A stretch of DNA of 64,000 nt from assembly GCA_015680685.1 (NCBI GenBank), contig MNCI01037991.1, forward strand, positions 17,158 to 81,157, written 5' to 3'. How positions within the stretch are numbered: position 1 is the first letter of the stretch; every line of letters begins with the position of its first letter. The position numbers and the translations under genes were made by a program. The stretch is from Gnetum montanum (Eukaryota > Streptophyta > Gnetopsida > Gnetales > Gnetaceae). Of the stretch, positions 12,223 through 22,450 are shown piece by piece. The notes under the pieces are model-generated. The model worked only from the letters and a program-made list of their open reading frames with translations. It did not search any database and was not told the origin of the DNA.

Positions 12223-12412
12223 CAACTGAGACAGGGCATGCAACATTCCAGCAAGCAAATATGGATGTTCATGTGTACTTTCTCCATTTCCCATAAGTTT
12301 TTTTAAATAAATAACCCCAACTGAGACAGGGCATGCAACATTCCAGCAAGCAAATATGGATGTTCATGCGTACTTTCTCCATTTCCCATAAGTTTTTTTA
12401 AATAAATAACCC
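12223..12412. repeat. 95-bp tandem duplication
   Basis: The copies (12223-12317 and 12318-12412) both begin CAACTGAGACAGGGCATGC and are nearly identical. Confidence 0.92.
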
Positions 12413-13701
12413 CATCAGCAAAGAAGCTTCCTCGTATAATGATTCCCTTGCAAAGTTTTTCAAAGGCCAATTAAACTGCTGGTTGAGTTACAAGGTAAAG
12501 ATTAAGAAGATAAGCCAAGGTAAAGACTAAAGATTAAGGGGATAAAGACTTTTAAAGAACGTGACAGGCTTTACAGCCGTGAGCTATCCATTATTATATA
12601 TACTTCCTATTACTATGCTTTTGGGATTTTGTCTATGCACTTGATGCTGATGCACTGGCTGCAAGCAGACGACATTTTTAGGAAGGCTACTACATTTACA
12701 GTTTCACAAGAATTTCCAGAAATTCCAGGTCAAGGATCAATGGGAGGAGCGTTGTTTTCTCTTTGTTAAAAGTTAAATGACAAAAATAAAAGGTATCTAT
12801 TATAAGTTCCAAAATTCATGCCCAGTACTGAAATTAAGATCCATAATTCCGTCTCAACTTCAACAGGTCGCTGCATGTGTGCGGTAAAGAATGCAAGCTT
12901 AAAGATGTGGGCCATTATGGATTTGTTATGTTGGTGGGTTACTTAACACTACCATTGTAAAAAGGAATGGACCCAAAGATACCAATTCCTAAGTTATTTT
13001 ATAAAATACACATGCATTGATTTTACATTGTTTTTCAATTTTCCTTGTGGTAAGGTTGCTTTCTATAATTTTGAGTTGATAATAGAGCAATAATGAAAGG
13101 TTGTTGCATTCAAAGAGAGTATGTGTGAGGTTAGTATAATATTGCTCATTGGTTATGGTATGTGGTTTATAGATTGCAACACACATGCATGTTGAAATGT
13201 GTTATTGTTGAGAGTTATGAGGGATTTGGTCAAAATAAATCACCATTAAATCTTTAACCTGCTTTAATGGTGAGCCAATCATAAAACGAATAAAGGCATC
13301 AAAGTAATGATATACATAGACTTATTTCAATTATTTGGTTTGGTTAATTATTTTTACTTTGTAAGATGAAGATAGTCTTATATAAGATGAAGAAAAAAAA
13401 GGTGCTAGCTTATATAACATTCTTGTAGAAGCTTGAATAATATTATTTATTAAAATTTTGAAACAATATGCCTAAAAACAAGAAAAAGCATGATTATTCT
13501 TAACTACAAGAATAAAGGAGATGTGCAAAATTGTGCGAATTATTAAGTGATCAAACTAATGAACTAGACTATGCAACTTTGGGAGAGAATCATAGAACAG
13601 TGTCTCATACTTGATTCAACAATATTCAAAAATAAATTTGGATTTATACTAGGGTGATCTATTATAAGGGCTATTTTTTTTAATACAATAGTTAATTCTA
13701 T
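12413..13701. other. Flank without a recognised gene
   Basis: No coding motif, terminal repeat or RNA gene is visible. The downstream exons expected for the AP2-like start at 13754 were looked for here on the minus strand and not recognised. Confidence 0.5.
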
Positions 13702-13827
13702 TGCATTATTTTGAAGATAAGAGCAGCATCTTTGGTCTCTCTATCTTTTGTCATTGCTCTAACTTAACACTAGCCATGGTTCTTGCAAATCCAAGTACTA
13801 AAGAAATAACTCCAACCGTAGAGATAT
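13702..13827 (-). pseudogene. 5' end of a third AP2-like gene copy, cut by E2
   Basis: On the minus strand, about 74 bp of leader containing TACTTGGATTTGCAAGAA leads to an ATG at 13754 and then 18 codons (TKDRETKDAALIFKIMQ after the Met) before a stop. Leader and codons match the start of the intact gene at 27103 (same leader motif; EDRAMRDAAFVLKRMN in the protein). Element E2 begins at 13828, inside the leader, so the upstream part is displaced to the far side of E2 or lost. The early stop and absent exons make this a fragment. Confidence 0.65.
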
Positions 13828-13882
13828 TGATGGGACGCGATATCGTGTCGTCCCCCGCGATATCGCGATGCATCGTCATATC

Positions 13883-13890
13883 TATAAATA
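13883..13890 (+). promoter_or_regulatory. TATA box in the E2 5' LTR
   Basis: TATAAATA, followed by AGAGGCGGCTCTCCC. The motif is shared by E1 (711-718) and the other E2 LTR (20032-20039); reverse-strand counterparts sit in E3-E6. Confidence 0.7.
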
Positions 13891-14010
13891 AGAGGCGGCT
13901 CTCCCTTGTTTTCCATTCTAGGCCTAGACCGTAGTAAAACTCTGACAGTTTTTTCCCTTCAGAGATTGAATAATTTCCATGTGCCCGCAGTTGGAACTCC
14001 AGAGTGAATA

Positions 14011-14069
14011 GATCTTTATTCGAGCAGACATTGTACCTGAACACAAGTTTGTGTACAGCAATAAAGATG
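14011..14069 (+). promoter_or_regulatory. Nested inverted repeat with AATAAA in the LTR
   Basis: The arms GATCTTTATTCG and GCAATAAAGATG are complementary, and inside them GTAC...GTAC and GAACACAA/TTTGTGT can pair as well. The right arm carries AATAAA, so the structure could present the poly(A) signal. It recurs in E1 (about 840-900) and in E4-E6. Confidence 0.55.
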
Positions 14070-14600
14070 AGCTTCTTGGATAAACCTTGTAGTGCATGGA
14101 ATAGGCTAATTAGGATTTTATTTATTATTTGTTATTTAAATGCTTTCTTAGTTGATTAAATCTCTCTCAACCCTTCTCTCCTAGTTAAGTGCCTTAGTAC
14201 GACCACTTCGAGCACGTGCATTACACTTGGTGATCCTAGCAATGATTAGCATTTGGTAGCCAAGGTTGCATTGGTTCAGAGTGTGAATGGTAAGTGGGAA
14301 CGGATGCTTATGCTAGGTGAATTTAGAATTAGTTAGTTAGTTAGAGTTAGCTAATTAGTCTCTTCACCCTTCAACTCAATAGCATAGAAGATAAAACATA
14401 AAAAGATATAAAAATCATATACCTTAGACTTACTTAACCATACACCATGACAACTACAAGTACATCTGGGAAGCCAACAAATGATTAACCCTAAGTGTTC
14501 CATGAGGCGTGTAGGCACTTAGTCTGTGGAATTCGACCGAATCGCGCATACTACGCTCGTATTTGTATGGTTGAGTGTAGGGGTACCTCGCTACTCATCA

Positions 14601-14620
14601 TTGGTGCCATTGCCGGGGAC
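14601..14620 (+). promoter_or_regulatory. Primer binding site of E2
   Basis: TTGGTGCCATTGCCGGGGAC follows the LTR. It matches, with two or so changes, the TGGCGCCGTTGCCGGGGA site complementary to the 3' end of plant tRNA-Asp that Athila/Tat-type elements use. Confidence 0.85.
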
Positions 14621-14627
14621 TAAGTGT

Positions 14628-15618
14628 NNNNNNNNNNNNNNNNNNNNNNNNNNNNNNNNNNNNNNNNNNNNNNNNNNNNNNNNNNNNNNNNNNNNNNNNN
14701 NNNNNNNNNNNNNNNNNNNNNNNNNNNNNNNNNNNNNNNNNNNNNNNNNNNNNNNNNNNNNNNNNNNNNNNNNNNNNNNNNNNNNNNNNNNNNNNNNNNN
14801 NNNNNNNNNNNNNNNNNNNNNNNNNNNNNNNNNNNNNNNNNNNNNNNNNNNNNNNNNNNNNNNNNNNNNNNNNNNNNNNNNNNNNNNNNNNNNNNNNNNN
14901 NNNNNNNNNNNNNNNNNNNNNNNNNNNNNNNNNNNNNNNNNNNNNNNNNNNNNNNNNNNNNNNNNNNNNNNNNNNNNNNNNNNNNNNNNNNNNNNNNNNN
15001 NNNNNNNNNNNNNNNNNNNNNNNNNNNNNNNNNNNNNNNNNNNNNNNNNNNNNNNNNNNNNNNNNNNNNNNNNNNNNNNNNNNNNNNNNNNNNNNNNNNN
15101 NNNNNNNNNNNNNNNNNNNNNNNNNNNNNNNNNNNNNNNNNNNNNNNNNNNNNNNNNNNNNNNNNNNNNNNNNNNNNNNNNNNNNNNNNNNNNNNNNNNN
15201 NNNNNNNNNNNNNNNNNNNNNNNNNNNNNNNNNNNNNNNNNNNNNNNNNNNNNNNNNNNNNNNNNNNNNNNNNNNNNNNNNNNNNNNNNNNNNNNNNNNN
15301 NNNNNNNNNNNNNNNNNNNNNNNNNNNNNNNNNNNNNNNNNNNNNNNNNNNNNNNNNNNNNNNNNNNNNNNNNNNNNNNNNNNNNNNNNNNNNNNNNNNN
15401 NNNNNNNNNNNNNNNNNNNNNNNNNNNNNNNNNNNNNNNNNNNNNNNNNNNNNNNNNNNNNNNNNNNNNNNNNNNNNNNNNNNNNNNNNNNNNNNNNNNN
15501 NNNNNNNNNNNNNNNNNNNNNNNNNNNNNNNNNNNNNNNNNNNNNNNNNNNNNNNNNNNNNNNNNNNNNNNNNNNNNNNNNNNNNNNNNNNNNNNNNNNN
15601 NNNNNNNNNNNNNNNNNN
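14628..15618. other. Assembly gap (991 N)
   Basis: Run of N inside E2. It should hold the leader and N-terminal half of gag. Confidence 1.
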
Positions 15619-17969
15619 CTGATCCAGAACATCATTTACAAGAATTCCATGATGCCTGCGCCTTGCAAAACATAGAGAACTAGTGGCAGAAACTTAAGTT
15701 TTTTTCCAGGACACTCATCAAGGAAGCAAAGAGTTGGTACCGGTCCTTAGAGTCGAAAACCATCAGGAGGTGGAGTATGATGTTAGAACTCTTCAACGAT
15801 AAGTATCAAACACACTCCAGAGTGTCTAACTTGCGTAAGCAGATCCAAGGATGGAAGCAAGGTAATCATGAACCCTTGGATGCTGCCATGGGCCGCTACT
15901 ACGCATTGTTACATCGTTGCCCGAGCCATGGATACGCACATCAGGATCAACTTCGCCACATCGTAGATGAGCTAAGGTATGAAACTAGGAGAACCCTTGG
16001 GACTTATGCCCAAGGGAGATTATCAGAACTTAGAGCCCATGAAATACATCGCTTGTTGGAGTAAGTAGCCAAAGAATAAGGGGAGCTATGGAAAAGAGAA
16101 AGCATGGAAGAATACAACTGTGATCCTTCCCTTCAAAAGAAGGGAGTGAAATTTTGTAATGAGGAGGATGAGTCACCACTCAAAGAGTTGGTGAACAAAA
16201 AAACCTTGCCACTCCAGAAGTTAACAACCGAAGTGTCGGCTAAGGTAGATCAATTGTGGGATTCCTTAGACTCTAGACTTGAAACTATCTTGAAAATTGT
16301 AGAGGAGACTAAGGAGGAACGAAGTAGTGATAAAGATAAGACAAAGAGGAGAGACGCAGACCATGTACGTAACAAAGATAAGGGGAAAATTACTATCTCT
16401 AATGAGGTTTTGGAATCAGACATAGATGATGATGGTGGATGTGAGATTAGCCAATATGACCATCCTAAGGGATGTTGTCCAATCATCTCACATCTACAAG
16501 AGTCTAGGGTGTATGCACTTAACCCGAGACTTAAAAAACGGCAAACACCCCGAAGGTTACCTTACCCCCAAGGTAACCCAAGGCAGTTCCACCAACCGTT
16601 AACATACTATCCAAGTGGAACTCCACCAAAACCCATCACATAACATTAGCAGTGGCAACACCCACAGTCATGGGGGATGCCACCGCCAAAACAGTAGTAC
16701 CCTTACTGACAGCCCAACCCATATGGTTATTATGTGCAGCAGCCGATTTCTCCAAGTGACTCTATGGGTCACATAACTCCCCAAGATTACTACCAAGTTT
16801 AGGAGTACTTTAAGAGGACTCCTTCTCCTCCAGGAGACACCTCACATACCTACCATACTCCAAATCCATCCGCACCTCTTCCACCTGTAGTTCCCATACC
16901 TCCTGCTCCAACAATGCAAGGGAAAGTCCCCACTCAATCGTAGCAACGTAACACTACAAGAGCTGTAAACATTCAACTCGCTATTGATTCTGACAACCGT
17001 AAAAAGAGAAGACCTTTCTTCAGAATCAAAATCCTAGACAGGATCTCATAACAACAAGTGGTTGAGTCTATGCATACTCCTCCAACAAATAAAATTTCAG
17101 GGTTCCCTTCAGTCCAACAATAGAGTTGTACGAATATGGTTATGTTAACACATACCGTAACTGACTAGATCAAGGTAGGCCACCTTTCCAAGAAACTCTC
17201 TGATCCTGGAAGCCCCTTAATCTATTTACAAATCACCAGGAATGAACCACATAAGGCTATTCTTGACTCAAGTTCCGGAGTCAACTTAATCTCATGAGAA
17301 ATGTATCAAGCCTGGAACCTACGCTAACTTAAGAAGAGCAATATCCAACTTGAGCTGGTTGACCAGTCCATCACTATTCCCTTGGGATTGGTGGAGGACA
17401 TCGTTACCACTCTGTGTGGGTGGTCATACCCAGCTGACTTCCTGGTGATAGAAGTCAACAGTAACAACAGGGGATTCCGAATTATAATGGGAAGGCCATG
17501 GCTAGGTACAATAGATGCATACCTAGGGATTTGCGATCTTTCCTTGGAGATATCTAAGGTAAACAATTATGGAAAGATCAAGAAGAAGAAAGTTCCGTGC
17601 ATCACATACAGTGACTCATAGGGTGATGACATGGAGGAATGCTCAGCATCTCTTCCATGTAACTGGTGTGCCCAAGAAACACAAATTCAAATGTGCTTGT
17701 ATGTAGCAACCACACAAGTAGTAGACACCCCGTGGTTGAAAGCTAGTCGAAAGAGAAACCCAATATGCACAGAATGAACTAAGGGAACAACTCACATTAA
17801 CAATGAAGGCATAGGCACATTGGAGTATGAGCGTCGCCAACTTCCACCCCTTAATTTAAGAACATCAGTTGGGAGAAGTTGGGCACTTCTAAGAAATTCA
17901 AACAAGCGCCCATTATTTCAGATCTCTCCCTTTCCATTCAGTCATGGGGGAGATGGCCACCTATGCTGA
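15619..17969 (+). pseudogene. E2 gag-protease-integrase-tail ORF
   Basis: One frame runs from the gap to the stop at 17967-17969, interrupted only by in-frame stops (among them 15681, 16062 and 17619), with no frameshift seen. Gag part: DPEHHLQEFHDA, WYRSLESKTIRRW and LELFNDKYQTHSRVSNLRKQ (15619-16064), a lysine/glutamate-rich linker (16104-16480) and a proline-rich stretch (about 16800-16960). Protease part (about 17200-17620): the active-site region reads DSSSGVNLIS where the related sequence in E6 has DLGLGFNLIS, then LADQ/LVDQSITIPLGLVED and GWSYPADFLVI. The tail FQISPFPFSHGGDGH equals the last residues of the E6 integrase. RT, RNase H and most of integrase are missing at about 17620-17880 without loss of frame. 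Confidence 0.85.
17942..17953 (+). promoter_or_regulatory. Internal polypurine tract of E2
   Basis: TCATGGGGGAGA repeats the 3' PPT (TCATGGGGGTA type) and overlaps the codons for SHGGDG at the end of pol. The same tract occurs at the same place in E4, E5 and E6. By analogy with central PPTs of other retroelements it might prime a second plus strand; this is inferred. Confidence 0.55.
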
Positions 17970-17994
17970 TCATTGGAGGCCCTCAGTTCTTTTT

Positions 17995-18120
17995 GGTTTT
18001 TGTTTTACACATTTTTGTTTTAGAAGTTTTTTTTACACATTTTTATTTTACAGTTTTTGTTTTACACATTTTTATTTTACACGTTTTTGTTTTGCACATT
18101 TTTGTTTTACAAATTTATTT
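17995..18120 (+). repeat. T-rich tandem repeat after the pol stop
   Basis: Imperfect units of about 20 bp built on TTTTGTTTTACACATTTTT. The corresponding place in E4 (33000-33115), E5 (51000-51100) and E6 (59880-59920) is also T-rich on the sense strand. ORFs called through it are low complexity and not genes. Confidence 0.8.
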
Positions 18121-18743
18121 AACTTTTATTGTTTTTTTTCTACAACATCGTTATTCTTTTTCATTTTTTGTGTGTGTTTGTGTGTGTGTTACCCATCCTA
18201 TATGTTTGTCACCTAATAAGTGAACTTCATGATGGTATGAACTATTTTTATATTGATTGCTAATGGTTGGTTTTTACCTTTAAGTTACGATGTTGATGCT
18301 AAGGTATGTTTCTTTTGATATGGTAGGCAATGAGTTCACTCCATCCATTCATCCACAAGTTCTATGGTCTCTCTTGGCTTGGAAATGTATAGTTCCTTTC
18401 TAATAAGAACTCTAACGAATCGGTGACAAGGCATTTCTCAATCTAAGGAAGGACTTAAGGATTGAAAAGGGTGTGACTTCAAGGGAATTTGATGCATTTT
18501 TGTTGGCCGTTCTCTTGGGTGCTTAGATGTTTTCTTATTGAGTTTTCTTATTGTTCCGATGATACCCAATTATCGGGAAGCTAAGTCAATAAAAATAATA
18601 AGTCTTTCTATGGTGTGGTTCTCATGCATAAAAACATAAAAAACAGACAAACAAACAAAAAATAAAAGTGAGAATTCAAAGCACGTCCCTTAGACAAAAT
18701 AATCTCTTGGGCTACAAGCACTGGTTATGGAACAAAAATAAAA

Positions 18744-19082
18744 ATGTTCCCTCTAACTAAGGCCCTTCTCGCTTTCCATTCTCTCCTCCTTCCTTTCGTC
18801 AGAATGGTGGTTGCTCTTTGGAGATGCATTCTTGTTATTCAAGTGGATGGATTGGTCGAATGCATTGATGCGAAGTCACTGGATGTGGCTTGTTTGAGGC
18901 TGGAGTTGGAATGCGATTTACCAATTCACATTAATCATGAAACACATAAGGGGCTATACACCACCTTGTTCTTGAGACTCCATTCCATTCTATTCTCTCC
19001 ATCCTTCTCTCCATTGTTCACCTCATTACTGGTTGTATCATTAGTGTATATCTTGGTGGATGCATTATTTTCTTTTTGGTAA
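18744..19082 (+). CDS. Small ORF between pol and intron of E2 (hypothetical)
   Basis: 112 codons, open. I do not recognise the family. The N-terminal third (KALLAFHSLLLPFVRMVVAL) and the C-terminal end (FTSLLVVSLVYILVDALF) are hydrophobic, as in membrane segments. The middle (DAKSLDVACLRLELECDLP) is recognisable at the same place in E6 (about 58900-59040, minus) and E5 (about 50230-50350, minus), where the frame is broken. Conservation between distant copies could reflect coding or a cis-acting RNA function. Whether it is translated is unknown. Confidence 0.3.
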   Translation: MFPLTKALLAFHSLLLPFVRMVVALWRCILVIQVDGLVECIDAKSLDVACLRLELECDLPIHINHETHKGLYTTLFLRLHSILFSPSFSPLFTSLLVVSLVYILVDALFSFW

Positions 19083-19511
19083 ATTCTTACAGTTAAGACT
19101 TTAACTCTTGTTCCAAAGAACATTCCCAGAGCCTATGAACTCATTGAATGTGGATTTTTCAGGGCATTAAGGGCATGAGCCTGCATTGGAGAGGATCCAC
19201 TAACATTCCTATTTGATGCACCAATTAATTTCTTTCCCTTAACATTTCCGCAATCCACTCTATTTCGTTCATTTTCATCTTGACATCCACTTCATCGATG
19301 TTCTAGTTGTCTCTTTTTCTCCATCTTTCTTAATCTTTTTTCTTTTCCATTCTATCGCTACCGGGGGTTCGCGATTAGTCATGGGGGTACGGAGCCCAAT
19401 TTTTTTGATTTTCTCCTAGCCCCTACACCTTCGGTAGTCACCATTAATATATCTCTAGATCCACAATCAGCCATACCACAACCAAGCCAATGGACATTTC
19501 ACTAAGGAAAG

Positions 19512-19571
19512 GTATCAATTACATGATGATTCAATTACGCTTGCTAATACAAAATTGTGTTGTGTGTGTAG
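19512..19571 (+). other. Conserved 60-nt intron in E2
   Basis: Donor AAAG|GTATCAATTAC and acceptor GTGTGTAG|ATGG, with TTGCTAATAC as possible branch point. It aligns base for base in length with 155-214. A further PPT-like TCATGGGGGTA lies upstream at 19379-19389. Confidence 0.65.
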
Positions 19572-19922
19572 ATGGAAATCATGCATAACGGATTGGATCT
19601 GGAGGGAACACTTGGAATGGAGCGGTGCTGAAGTAATTATGAAAGGAGCAAGATTGATGGTGTGCTTATTGATGGACAACAAAAGACGCAATCTTGGCAT
19701 TGGCAGCAACAACACTTCTCTCTCTCTCTCTCTCTCAGCTGGCAAATGAGGTCTGATGTCAATGTAATAAGGTGTTCACTCTTGTTGTCATGAACACTAG
19801 TTTTGTTGTGTCTTGTAATGATGATTCGTTCACATGTCATCCCATTAGTTCCATTTGAGTCAATAATCCCATACCTTCCTGATATTATTGTAAGGAACTC
19901 GAGGACGAGTTTTCATTTAGTT

Positions 19923-19931
19923 ATGGGGGTA
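19923..19931 (+). promoter_or_regulatory. 3' polypurine tract of E2
   Basis: ATGGGGGTA abuts the 3' LTR. Confidence 0.85.
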
Positions 19932-20759
19932 TGATGGGACGCGATATCGCATGGGCCGTGATATCACGTACGCGATATCGCGTCTGCCGTGATATAACAT
20001 CCCTCGCGATATCGTAGTGTGCCATCATATCTATAAATAAGAGGCAGCTCTCCCTTCTTTTCCATTTTAGGCCTAGACCATAGTGAAACTCTGGAAGTTT
20101 TTCCCCTCCAGAGATAGAATAATTTCCATGTGCCCGCAGTAGGAACTCTAGAGTGACCGGATCTTTATTCAAGCAAACATTGTACCTGAACACAAGTTTG
20201 TGTACGACAATAAAGACGAGCTTCTTGGATAAACCGTGTAGTGCATGGAATAGGCTAATTAGGATTTTATTTATTGTTATTTATTATTCGTTATTTAAAT
20301 GCTTTCTTAGTTGATTAAATCTCTCTCAACCCTTCTCTCCTAGTTAAGTGCGTCAGTATGACCAGTTCGAGCACGTGTGTTACACTTGGTAATCCCAACA
20401 ACGATTAGCGTTTGGTAGCCAAGGTTGCATCGGTTCAGGGTGTGAACGGTAAGTGGGAATGGATGCTTACGATAGGTTAATTTAGACTTAGTTAGTTAGT
20501 TAGAGTTAGCTAATTAGTCTCTTCACCCTTCAACTCAATAGCATAGGAGATAAAACATAAAAAGACATAAAAATCATATACCTCAGACTTACTTAACCAT
20601 ACACTGTGACAACTAAAAGTATGTCTGGGAAGACAACGAATGATTAACCCTAAGTGTTCCATGAGGCGTGGAGGCACTTAGTCTGCGGAATTCGATCGAA
20701 TCACACGTGCTACGCTCGTATTCCTATGGTTGAGTGTAGGGGTACCTCGCCACTCATCA
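19932..20759 (+). repeat. 3' LTR of E2
   Basis: TGATGGGACG to CACTCATCA (828 bp), followed by the second GATAT. It has five GATATC-like modules at 19940-20030, a TATA box at 20032-20039 and the nested AATAAA inverted repeat at about 20161-20220. Confidence 0.95.
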
Positions 20760-20764
20760 GATAT

Positions 20765-21210
20765 GTATGTAGCCACTTATACATAATTTGAGCAAATAGG
20801 ACTTGTCCATAATTTTTGTAGCAAGGGAGATTGTAGGTAATATAAAATGTTCCATGATCATAATAGAAGCCAGTCATACTAGTTATCCCTTCTCAATTCT
20901 TTGCCAAGATGACTCAAATGGTAACCTGAGTTCATTGGCTGCTCCAAAATATTTGTTTTTAAGTTCTTATTACTCATAAGCCTCAATGTAGTAAGGACAG
21001 AAATACAACTTAGTTAGCCTAAATTTCCATTAATACCTATATTTTCAATGATATATTATAATTCATGCATATGTTTCATTAATAAGACTAGAAACGCCTT
21101 TAAGTAATGAAAAAAAAATGTATAATTTCTTTGGCTTAATAATATAGAAAACAAGTAAAATTCCTTTGACTTTTCCCAAGTGAAAGGAGGCGGCTGGTAC
21201 CTGGTGGGCC
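20765..21210. other. Flank without a recognised gene
   Basis: AT-rich continuation of the E2 target site; nothing coding or repeated was recognised. Confidence 0.5.
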
Positions 21211-21213
21211 TAA

Positions 21214-21423
21214 CGAAACCGCGTGAAAACATTACTTTACCAACATTTCAAGTCCAATGGCGGTAGATACTGCCAAATAGGTAGTGGACCACTCCATGGG
21301 AAACATCATGGACACTTCATGATTGAATAATCTTTGTGTGAAAGCGATTTGATTACCTGGTTGCATTGTGAAATTTCTCCCTATTTTGAAATTTTCCCGA
21401 AGGGATTTGATCACACGGTTTCG
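21214..21423. mobile_element. Candidate MITE (210 bp)
   Basis: Terminal inverted repeats CGAAACCGCGTGA (21214-21226) and TCACACGGTTTCG (21411-21423) match at 12 of 13 bases. TAA flanks both ends (21211-21213 and 21424-21426), the target type of PIF/Harbinger-derived MITEs. A 60-codon minus-strand ORF inside it has no recognised motif. The short repeats and 3-bp target leave room for chance. Confidence 0.45.
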
Positions 21424-21734
21424 TAAATTGTTCTCATGGTGAGATCTCTAAAAAATTTTACGCCATGGTAACCCGTTTTCTAAACTATACCAGATATATA
21501 TGTGCATGTACGATGTTCCCGTTCCGTCCATCGCGATTCAGCAGCAGTACAAAATGTTAACTTATTCATCATAATGATTATAACACTTTAGCCAATGCGT
21601 AGTCTTTATTTGTTTAAGCATGAGGTTCTCTGTAGAAGAATGTTAAACGCTTTATAAATCCATGTTAAGAAAAAGATGTTTTAGGATTAAAACCAGTGAC
21701 CTCAAGAACAACAAAAGACGATTAACTTATGTTT

Positions 21735-21880
21735 TAAGATTATTATCAGGGGTGTAGTTATAATATGTGGCTTACCTATGACTTAAAAATTATTATCATA
21801 GGGGTGTAGTTATAATATGTGGCTTACCTATGACTTAAAAATTATTATCATAGTTGTATTATAATATGTGGCCTAGCGTA
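21735..21880. repeat. About 62-bp tandem repeat, 2+ copies
   Basis: GGGGTGTAGTTATAATATGTG occurs twice in succession, each followed by GCTTACCTATGACTTAAAAA, and a third partial copy follows. Confidence 0.85.
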
Positions 21881-22035
21881 AAGTAATTGTAATCTTAAAT
21901 ACAGGGTTTATTTGACATTGTTTTGCAGTTGTGACGTCCACAATCATCAACCAGATGTTTTAAATAATCCATTTTTTTTAAATGGAGGGTGTGTTTGAAC
22001 CTTAGGAATTACATAGAGTTTCTACATCAAAAGTT

Positions 22036-22450
22036 TACCACTAATGCCTTCAATATTTTGTGATGCATACTCCTATTTGCCCTTTCTACACAGCTATGGA
22101 TGATTTTGTTCATGTTTTCTGGCTTTGTCCTTTGAGTCAGCACTCTTGGATCCAGGCTTGCAAAGTTATTCCATTTTATTTGCTTTTTCAAAATGATGTG
22201 TTTTTTGGTTGTTTGCCTATTTCTTTCATGCATTTTAGATTTCTTGGGAATGTTATTAGGCCTATTACTTTCCTTTATATTTGAAAGCGAAGATGCACTA
22301 TCATTTTTTAGAAAACAAATTATTCAAATATTTATCATCGAACTATTGTGGAGAAAGTGCATATCTTTTACCTTGTCCATTTCTGAATCATATACCAAGC
22401 TCAAAAGGCTAAGTTAGAAATTAATCAAATGATTCATCTTTTGCAACCTT
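22036..22450 (+). pseudogene. LINE reverse-transcriptase C-terminal remnant (zf-RVT-like)
   Basis: The reading PICPFYTAMDDFVHVFWLCP followed by SQHSWIQA has the spacing of the zinc-binding region after plant LINE reverse transcriptases (CPxC...E..xHxFxxC...W), with the second cysteine lost. The following RPITFLYI and, after a frame change, YSNIYH and HISFTLSISESYTKLKRLS-like wording fit the tail of that domain. It is a short 5'-truncated, frameshifted scrap; no poly(A) tail or target duplication was identified. Confidence 0.5.

Larger units (their letters stand above)
13828..14600 (+). repeat. 5' LTR of E2
   Basis: It runs TGATGGGACG to ACTCATCA (773 bp). It has only two GATATC modules before the TATA box, against five in the 3' LTR of the same element; most of the length difference lies there. 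Confidence 0.95.
13828..20759 (+). mobile_element. E2: complete non-autonomous gypsy (Athila/Tat-like) element
   Basis: LTRs at 13828-14600 and 19932-20759 flank a primer site, gag, protease and the extreme integrase terminus; RT, RNase H and the integrase core are absent from the sequenced part. The target duplication GATAT occurs at 13823-13827 and 20760-20764, so both ends are exact. Length is 6932 bp including the 991-base gap. The deletion preserves the reading frame from gag to the pol stop. The element needs enzymes from a complete relative, of which E6 is an example in this window. Confidence 0.95.

Noticed and set aside
13751-14044. 97-codon minus-strand ORF across the E2 boundary, and its twin at 19921-20193
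   Set aside because: Antisense to LTR sequence; in the first case it crosses the insertion junction, so it cannot be an old gene.
14526-15683. Long ORFs through 14598-15683 on both strands
   Set aside because: They are artefacts of translating the N run; only the last 21 codons on the plus strand are real gag sequence.
17879-18223. Two overlapping phenylalanine-rich ORFs
   Set aside because: Low-complexity translation of the T-rich tandem repeat in several frames.
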